Shown here one piece after another: positions 59,601 to 64,000 of a stretch of 64,000 nucleotides of DNA. Each line of letters begins with the position of its first letter. The stretch's first letter is position 1. The notes beneath the pieces are model-generated. The model saw only the letters and a list, made by a program, of their open reading frames with translations, was not told the origin of the DNA and ran no database searches. The stretch lies in contig MESQ01000018.1 in NCBI GenBank assembly GCA_001771065.1, positions 1-64,000 on the forward strand. The letters are read 5' to 3'. A program made the position numbers and the translations under genes. Source of the DNA: Burkholderiales bacterium RIFOXYD12_FULL_59_19. Lineage in GTDB: Bacteria; Pseudomonadota; Gammaproteobacteria; Burkholderiales; Burkholderiaceae_C.

Positions 59601-62600
59601 ACCTGGATGGCGCAAGTGGCACGGTCAGCAGTTGGCAGACGGCTGCCATTTTGACGGGTGTGGACAGAACCACCTTGACGGCTAACAATTTTGGTTACTT
59701 TACTCCCTATCTTTCTGCCATTTTTGGGGGTGGCGCCGCTGATTCTCTCAATGGCACAAGCGCCGAAGATTACATGGACGGTGGCGCTGGTAACGACACC
59801 CTGAATGGTTTGGCTGGTTATGACACCCTTTACGGGGGTCTTGGTGACGATGTGCTGGATGGCGGTGACGCTGATGACCAGCTGTACGGCAACGACGGCA
59901 ATGACAGCATCCTGGGGGGTGCGGGGTATGACACCTTGTATGGTGGCGCCGGTAACGACACCCTGGACGGTGGTGCCGACAATGACAGCCTGCAATTTTT
60001 TGCTGAAACAAGCGGTGTTTCGGTTGACTTGTTGGCTGGCATGGCGACGGGCATCAGCATCGGTACTGATGTCGTGCTTAATTTTGAGGGGGTTTACGGC
60101 AGCCAATATGCAGATACCCTGGTGGGCGGCGCTGGCAGCGATAACCTGGATGGGCAGGACGGCAACGATGTGATCAGCGGTGGCGACGGCGATGACATCC
60201 TCCGGGGTGGGCGGGGTGCCGACACCTTGACAGGTGGTGCCGGCATAGATTACTTTGAGGCAAGCTCGGTGATGAACGGGGTACTGGACACGTCCATCGA
60301 CACCATTACCGATTTCACGGCAGGGGTGAATGGTGACCAATTGCAGTTGTTCACTTACAACTTGCCCAACTTCATTTACGGCTCGAATCCCTTTGCTACC
60401 GGCCATTTCCGGCTCACTCAGTCGGGCGCAGACACCTTGTTTGAACTGGATCAGGATGGTGTTGCAGGTCCGGCGGCGTTCCAGACGCTGGTGGTGCTGA
60501 GCAATGTCGTCAAGGGAGATTTGCTGGCCATCAATTTGGGTGGGTTTGACCCCAATGTGGTTCCAATCCTGAGCACCAATGGCCCCGACTCGCTGGACGG
60601 AACTGTCGGTAATGACCTATTTGACGGCGGTGCTGGCAACGACACCCTGAATGGTTTGGCTGGTTATGACACTGTTTATGGTGGCCTTGGCGACGATGTG
60701 CTGGACGGTGGTGATGGTGATGACCAGCTTTATGGCAACGACGGCAATGACAGCATCCTGGGGGGTGCAGGGTATGACAATCTGTATGGCGGAGCCGGTA
60801 ACGACACGCTGGACGGCGGGGCCGACTATGATAGCCTGCAATTTTTTGCTGAAACAAGCGGTGTTGTGGTTGACTTGTTGGCTGGCACGGCCACTGGCAC
60901 CAGCATTGGCACAGATGTGGTTCTTGGCATTGAAAACGTTTTTGGCAGCCAATACGCAGACACCCTGGTGGGCGGACTTGGCAGCAACAACCTGGATGCT
61001 CAGGACGGCAACGATGTCGTCACCGGCGGTGACGGCAACGACTTGCTCAGAGGTGGCCGGGGTGCCGACACCTTGACCGGTGGTGCCGGATTAGATCAGT
61101 TTGATGTGATGGGGGACATGTATGGTGTGCCCGATACCACCATCGACACCATTACCGATTTCACTGCGGGCTTGGATGGCGATCAATTGCAGTTGTTTAC
61201 CAACAACTTGCCCAACTTCATTTCCGGCTCGAATCCCTTTGCTACCGGCCATTTCCGGCTCACCCAGTCGGGTACAGACACCTTGTTTGAGCTGGATTCG
61301 GATGGTGCCACCGGCCCGTTGGCGTTCCAGACCCTGGTGGTGCTGAGCAACGTCACCGCGACCAGCCTGGTCGCCAATAACCTTGGCGGTTTTGACCCGG
61401 GTGGCAGCACCCTGCTATATGGCAACTTTGGGGACGACACACTCAATGGCGGCTCCGGGAACGACACCCTGGTGGGTTACACGGGCAATGATGTGTTGTC
61501 CGGCAACGCGGGCAATGACCAAATCTCGGTGACTGACGACCTCGCGGGTGACGTCATCGACGGTGGGGCTGGTTTCGACAGCCTGAGCGTTTCCGCATCA
61601 GGCGCTGCTGTGACGCTGGGCACCAATGTGCGTGGTGTGGAAAACATCACGGTTAATCCGGATGGCTTTTTCGGCACGCAAAACGTCACGATCACCAACG
61701 ACGCGTTGATCGGTCTTCAAAGCGCCTACCTGACAGTGAACAACTGGACCAACGGCTCAAGCCTGATGGACGGCAGTGCCGTGACGGTGGGTGATCTGAA
61801 CCTGCACAGCGGCGTGGGTGCCGACACTTTGCTGGGCGGAACGCGCAACGATTATTTAAAGGGCAATGACGGCAACGACGTGCTTGATGGTGGCGCCGGT
61901 CTTGATTCGGCGGGTTACTTCATTGGCAATGTGAGTGCAGCGGCTGTGTCCGGGCTCAGCCTGACCAAGGGGTCTGGGCAAACCTGGACGCTGTCGTCTG
62001 AGGGCGTGGACTGGTTCTTAATCTCCCAGCCTTCACCCGACGCAAACACCTTGACGCTGACAGACTTGCGCACGCAAGCCCAGTTGCCTTCTGGTGGTGA
62101 ATTTGCTGGCACAGACACGCTCAGCAACATCGAAAACCTGGCGCTTGATGCCAATTACCTGGACGCCCTGGGCGTGACGCAGTGGTACCGGGCCGCCGAT
62201 ATTCAGGTCAGCGGCAGTGGTGCCAGCTTGAACCTGAACCTGATGAGCCGCAGCCTGATCGGCACGGTTGATAACGACAACCTGACGGGGACGTTGGGTG
62301 ACGACCAGATGACGGCCATGACGGGTCTTGACCGGGTGAATGCCTTGGATGGCAATGACCAGATTGATGTTGCCGACAACCTTGCGGGTGACACCGTGGA
62401 CGGTGGCGCTGGCTACGACGTGCTGACCGTGCGTTCGGGTGGCGCAGCCGTCACGCTGGGTGCCAATGTGCAGGGGGTGGAGCAGATCAACATCAACCCC
62501 GAAGGATTCATCGGTACACAGTATGTAAGCGTCACGAATGATTCCTTCACGGGTGTTCAAAACGCGTACCTCAACCTCAGTGTTTGGGGCAGTGCACCCA

Positions 62601-64000
62601 GTGTGATCAACGCCAGTGCGGTGACAGTTGGCAGTCTGAACCTAAGTGGTAGCAGTGGTGATGATTCTTTGACGGCTGGCACAGGCAATGATTACCTGAC
62701 CGGTAACGCTGGCAAGGACACCCTTGACGGCGGCGCTGGCAATGACGTGGTGGCGTATAACTTTGGTGGCTTTAACACGCCAGTCAACTTCACGGCCTCT
62801 GGTACTGCCACGCAAGCAGACGGTTTGGGTGGCAGCGACACCCTGCTCAACATTGAAGAGCTGCATATTTTTGGCGGCAATGCAGCTGATACCCTGGTGG
62901 GCGACGCCCGGCGCAACTGGCTCATGGGCAATGAAGGCAACGACACCCTGACCGGCGGCGAAGGCAATGACATGTTTGCCTTTAATGTCTGGGGGCCCAG
63001 TGGTGTTGACCGGCTGACTGACTTCAGCCTGAATGACAACCTCAATTTTCAGAACTTCACCATCACCGGCCTGACCACTGGCAACGATGCCAGTGCACTG
63101 GGTCAGGGGGCTGTGCTGGTTGGCACGCCAAGCGCTGGCATCACCACCATCTATGTGGGTGCCGACACTGTGGCCGGTGCCGACCTGAGCTTTGAACTGC
63201 AAGGCAGCTACAGCGGCGCTGATTTTTACTTTAACAACAGCGTCTATGGTGCCAACATCACCTACTCGCCGGGCACCACCCTTACCGGCTCCGCAATTGA
63301 TGACTTTCTGAATGGCACGGCGGGCAACGATACCTTGTTGGGTTTGGCTGGCAACGACAACCTCAGAGGCGCACACGGCAATGACCGCCTCGACGGGGGT
63401 GATGGGCTGTCTGACATGGCCAGTTACTACGCCGATGCCAATGACCCGGCTGGCGCGCCGACCCAGGGGGTGGTGGCAAATCTTGCCCTCGGCACGGCAA
63501 GCGACAACTGGGGTGGCACCGACACGCTGATCGCTATTGAAAACCTGTACGGTTCGGCACTGGCCGACACACTCATTGGCAATGCGGGCAATAACTTTTT
63601 GACGGGAGCTGAAGGTAATGACACCCTGACCGGCGGTGCCGGCTCGGACAACTTCATGCTGCGCAACGACCTTGTGGGTAACCACGACAGTTCGGTGGAT
63701 ACCATCACCGATTTCGCCGTGGGCAATGGTGGTGACCAGCTTTCACTCAACACCACGTTTGTCAACTACACCGCTGGCGCCAATCCGTTTGCCACCGGCC
63801 ACGTTCGTTTGGTCCAGTCGGGTGGCGATACCCTGGTTGAATTGGACATGGACGGTGCCGCAGGTCCAGGCACCTTTGAAGCTGCCGGGATTTTGAAAAA
63901 TGTACTGGCTTCCCAGTTGGTCGCTGGCAACTTGAATGGGTTTTCACCCAATGCCATGGGCGGCACAGCCGGGCCCGACACGCTGACAGGCACCGATGCT
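53648..64000 (+). CDS. Giant RTX calcium-binding protein (3' end beyond window)
   Basis: The frame stays open from the ATG at 53648 to the last base, 3451 codons, and continues outside. It consists of dozens of RTX nonapeptides (GGxGNDTL and variants) arranged in larger duplicated blocks. Five segments of the type DTITDF...GDQL...NPFxTGH.RL...DTLxELDxDG lie near residues 360-455, 1925-2020, 2215-2310, 2500-2590 and 3350-3435. Such segments usually mark the C-terminal end of type I secreted proteins, yet here they recur internally. There is no Sec signal. The RTX repeats should fold on meeting calcium outside the cell. The secretion signal is presumably beyond the window. Probable role is surface layer or matrix; the function is unknown. 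Confidence 0.88.
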   Translation, partial: MATFNGTADGDSLSGVAGDDTYQLGAGNDTITYAATVDANGLLTWDHGFDTIISTDGGLGLPNYDKIILGFSPDYIYGRKVGADFQLSIYAMPINGDSDPGATGEVGRITLANAFTDNPADRLARIEGLNGFYFEAIAVPTADVYGHTAIYKSYSAGDATSNVAYWEDYQDINFNNTFNLEVFKDGTARAHYYDTNPARPGTQIEMTYANYGTASQFVTNTNTYVLISGTEGPDLVNGTPGAENLEGLGGNDTLLAGDGDDQLRGGAGDDSLDGGTGYDSVQFWSASGPVTVNLATGTASGDGNDILVSIENINGSNHADTLIGDANSNYLSGGQGNDTLTGGAGTDYFQVRDDSNDNSTDTITDFQAGETYMGGDQLNIPTWLFSNYSQGGMTTQGDNPFVTGHARLVESGANTVLELDMDGAAGTLQGFQQAAILLNVAKTSLTSSNLNGFDPNATPILGTPDSDTLTGTAGDDYINGGAGNDILFGLDGNDTLLGGAGADLLVGGAGYDMLDGGVVTDPVFGSDTNTVSYGDAAAGVNVNLYGIYGDGSLGSGYAWGDATGNDTLKNISTIQGSAFKDTIIGSSASIFEVIDGGAGDDMLDGGAITNGLNDNRVNYQSTSGAGVVVDFLAGTAIGANGSNAGSDSLANFNQVRGSNFDDTLLGSNRTDVTEHFEGRAGNDSIDGRGGFDIVRYGSASTQVVVNLATGLATGAMGNDTLVGIEGARGGSGDDILMGGNPLNGVILTDGLTETFRGEAGNDTIDGGQGYDRVDYNSSTVGVVVTLNDTLDGSASDGFGGTDVLRNIEAVRGSFFNDTLTGSNGLFESFEGLEGNDSINGMGGVDRADYRDAYSSVNVNLGTGTASDGYGGTDTLIGIENVRGSNSYNDNLTGDAANNKLEGLGGDDRFNASAGSDTLDGGSGYDRANYRGLGVSVTVDMVAGTAVKAGGGTDTLLGIERVMGSELADLMTGSNADDDFSGNQGDDTLDGGAGSDSVWYGNATAGIQANLGTGVVTGGEGTDTLSSIENIVGSNFADTLIGSNADNLMRGDADASGAAPSGPTGDSMVGGAGFDVVDYRDDPGAVSINLATQRATDGRGGQDTLEGFEEARGSAFNDVITGSSNLYFERFEGRGGNDTIDGGTITDTLNQDNGNQVSYRNASAGVMVDLGMGIAGGGAGTDVLININEVRGSAYNDGLKGSNRTDVSELFEGREGNDSIDGAGGFDIVRFDNATGGVTASLLTGSASGSGVGNDVFMNVEGFFGSAHNDVLTGGLAANGTSVLDGLSEYFRGGAGNDTIDGGQGYDLVAYNSSTSAVTVTLNDTLAGSASDGLGGTDVLHNIEGVRGSAFNDTLTGSNTALFESFEGREGNDSLDGQGGVDRVDYRNARAGVVVDLSLNTASQDGYGGVDTLLNMENVRGSRDFGDAIKGNDLANQLEGLGGNDTLTGGAGNDSLAGGAGSDTFVYGLKGDGNDLISDMQQGDQILVTGLTAQTSLLSGDVATGLTQGQVMLGTASNGLTRLYVGTDTVAGADLEIDLAGRFSLAALGLSNDAAGAHITRLSDPVISGTSGDDIVTATAGDEIYQLGDGNDTIHFHANVDTNGVLSWNNGFDTVISTDAGLGAPHLDKIVLDFSPEYIYGRKVGLDLQFSIYANLFNGDSDPGLADEVGRITLANAFTNNIADRLARVEGPDGGASFYFGAVAVPVADLFGHTAIYMSYSLGDANSNVAYHENYQDINFNDTLNLEVFKDGTARAHYYDTDAKRPGTQTEITYANFGTTSQSVTNTNSYVVISGTNGHDVVNGTPGNENLEGLAGNDTLLAGDGDDQLRGGAGDDVLDGGAGYDSVQFWSAAGPVTVNLAAGSASGDGNDILVNIENINGSNFADTLIGDHNSNYLSGELGNDTLTGGGSSDTFQVRSNQNDSSVDTITDFQVGEIYMGGDQLTIPTWLFSNFTQGSNNSQGDNPFLTGHVRLTQQVSGTLFELDLDGASGTVSSWQTAAILTGVDRTTLTANNFGYFTPYLSAIFGGGAADSLNGTSAEDYMDGGAGNDTLNGLAGYDTLYGGLGDDVLDGGDADDQLYGNDGNDSILGGAGYDTLYGGAGNDTLDGGADNDSLQFFAETSGVSVDLLAGMATGISIGTDVVLNFEGVYGSQYADTLVGGAGSDNLDGQDGNDVISGGDGDDILRGGRGADTLTGGAGIDYFEASSVMNGVLDTSIDTITDFTAGVNGDQLQLFTYNLPNFIYGSNPFATGHFRLTQSGADTLFELDQDGVAGPAAFQTLVVLSNVVKGDLLAINLGGFDPNVVPILSTNGPDSLDGTVGNDLFDGGAGNDTLNGLAGYDTVYGGLGDDVLDGGDGDDQLYGNDGNDSILGGAGYDNLYGGAGNDTLDGGADYDSLQFFAETSGVVVDLLAGTATGTSIGTDVVLGIENVFGSQYADTLVGGLGSNNLDAQDGNDVVTGGDGNDLLRGGRGADTLTGGAGLDQFDVMGDMYGVPDTTIDTITDFTAGLDGDQLQLFTNNLPNFISGSNPFATGHFRLTQSGTDTLFELDSDGATGPLAFQTLVVLSNVTATSLVANNLGGFDPGGSTLLYGNFGDDTLNGGSGNDTLVGYTGNDVLSGNAGNDQISVTDDLAGDVIDGGAGFDSLSVSASGAAVTLGTNVRGVENITVNPDGFFGTQNVTITNDALIGLQSAYLTVNNWTNGSSLMDGSAVTVGDLNLHSGVGADTLLGGTRNDYLKGNDGNDVLDGGAGLDSAGYFIGNVSAAAVSGLSLTKGSGQTWTLSSEGVDWFLISQPSPDANTLTLTDLRTQAQLPSGGEFAGTDTLSNIENLALDANYLDALGVTQWYRAADIQVSGSGASLNLNLMSRSLIGTVDNDNLTGTLGDDQMTAMTGLDRVNALDGNDQIDVADNLAGDTVDGGAGYDVLTVRSGGAAVTLGANVQGVEQININPEGFIGTQYVSVTNDSFTGVQNAYLNLSVWGSAPSVINASAVTVGSLNLSGSSGDDSLTAGTGNDYLTGNAGKDTLDGGAGNDVVAYNFGGFNTPVNFTASGTATQADGLGGSDTLLNIEELHIFGGNAADTLVGDARRNWLMGNEGNDTLTGGEGNDMFAFNVWGPSGVDRLTDFSLNDNLNFQNFTITGLTTGNDASALGQGAVLVGTPSAGITTIYVGADTVAGADLSFELQGSYSGADFYFNNSVYGANITYSPGTTLTGSAIDDFLNGTAGNDTLLGLAGNDNLRGAHGNDRLDGGDGLSDMASYYADANDPAGAPTQGVVANLALGTASDNWGGTDTLIAIENLYGSALADTLIGNAGNNFLTGAEGNDTLTGGAGSDNFMLRNDLVGNHDSSVDTITDFAVGNGGDQLSLNTTFVNYTAGANPFATGHVRLVQSGGDTLVELDMDGAAGPGTFEAAGILKNVLASQLVAGNLNGFSPNAMGGTAGPDTLTGTDA
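53701..55010 (+). repeat. Large internal duplication A of the RTX gene (second copy 58387-59705)
   Basis: Residues about 18-455 recur at about 1581-2020, with shared runs such as IYGRKVG, GRITLANAF, LEVFKDGTARAHYYD and AGDGDDQLRGGAGDD. The copies are 4.7 kb apart and have small insertions. Confidence 0.88.
55495..56385 (+). repeat. Internal duplication D of the RTX gene (second copy about 57105-57990)
   Basis: Two blocks of about 300 residues share GSNRTDV, FEGRxGNDSIDG, GNDTIDGGQGYD, VTLNDTL, SASDG and GGTDVL in the same order. The offset is about 1605 bases. Confidence 0.8.
59755..61446 (+). repeat. Tandem 846-bp duplication B in the RTX gene
   Basis: The block with GNDTLNGLAGYDTLYGGLGD through NPFATGHFRLTQSG occurs twice, offset exactly 846 bases (282 residues) at GTTATGACAC (59818 and 60664). 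DNA identity is high throughout, indicating a recent event. Confidence 0.9.
61501..62760 (+). repeat. Tandem duplication C in the RTX gene, offset about 840 bp
   Basis: Blocks starting near 61501 and 62341 share LAGDxIDGGAGxD, GAAVTLG, GVENI/GVEQI and SAVTVGxLNL in order. They are more diverged than duplication B. Confidence 0.8.

Overview
The window reads as chromosome of a betaproteobacterium of the Comamonadaceae, most like Rhodoferax or Polaromonas. This is inferred from the high-GC coding style, the class I PHA synthase, the glyA-nrdR and accA-tilS-lysC neighbourhoods, the Lrp/DadA pair and the type I secretion adhesin cluster. No species is assigned. Genes are packed tightly, with many start/stop overlaps.

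Region 1 (1-18.3 kb) is mainly housekeeping. It holds nrdR (cut by the window edge) and glyA behind a well-formed ZTP riboswitch, a lytic transglycosylase, a large DUF349 protein, and a minus-strand operon (TPR protein, L,D-transpeptidase, two cyclophilins, lpxH). Then come cysS, a 3-methyladenine DNA glycosylase, accA, tilS, lysC, tRNA-Ser(GCU) and phaC. The gaps hold a wrecked DUF748 gene and short dispersed hairpin repeats.

Region 2 (18.3-28.3 kb) is a complete non-phosphorylating L-fucose catabolic operon on the minus strand: mutarotase, fucose dehydrogenase, lactonase, fuconate dehydratase, 2-keto-3-deoxyfuconate dehydrogenase, diketo-acid hydrolase and a ribose-type ABC importer. A divergent IclR-family regulator sits at its head. 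The block lies between intact phaC and a broken second phaC whose last 100 bases nearly match the real one, so it is bracketed by direct repeats.

Region 3 (28.3-34.1 kb) holds dadA with a divergent Lrp-type regulator and a perfect inverted repeat between them, hslR, a DUF192 protein, icd, and a membrane diguanylate cyclase.

Region 4 (34.2-64 kb) is a cell-surface and secretion region. A 2298-residue Ig-repeat adhesin is followed by its type I secretion machine (TolC-like, LapB-like ABC transporter, HlyD-like adaptor), a glycosyltransferase and a MntA-HepT toxin-antitoxin pair. Three RTX proteins follow: an M10-like metalloprotease, a cyclophilin fused to RTX repeats, and a giant RTX protein of at least 3451 residues that runs off the window. 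The protease and the cyclophilin end in the same unusual module: two EF-hand/dockerin-like repeats and a common QFGIYA tail. This adjacent pair is the most novel feature here. The diguanylate cyclase, divergent from the adhesin across a 14-bp palindrome, suggests (but does not prove) c-di-GMP control of the surface genes.
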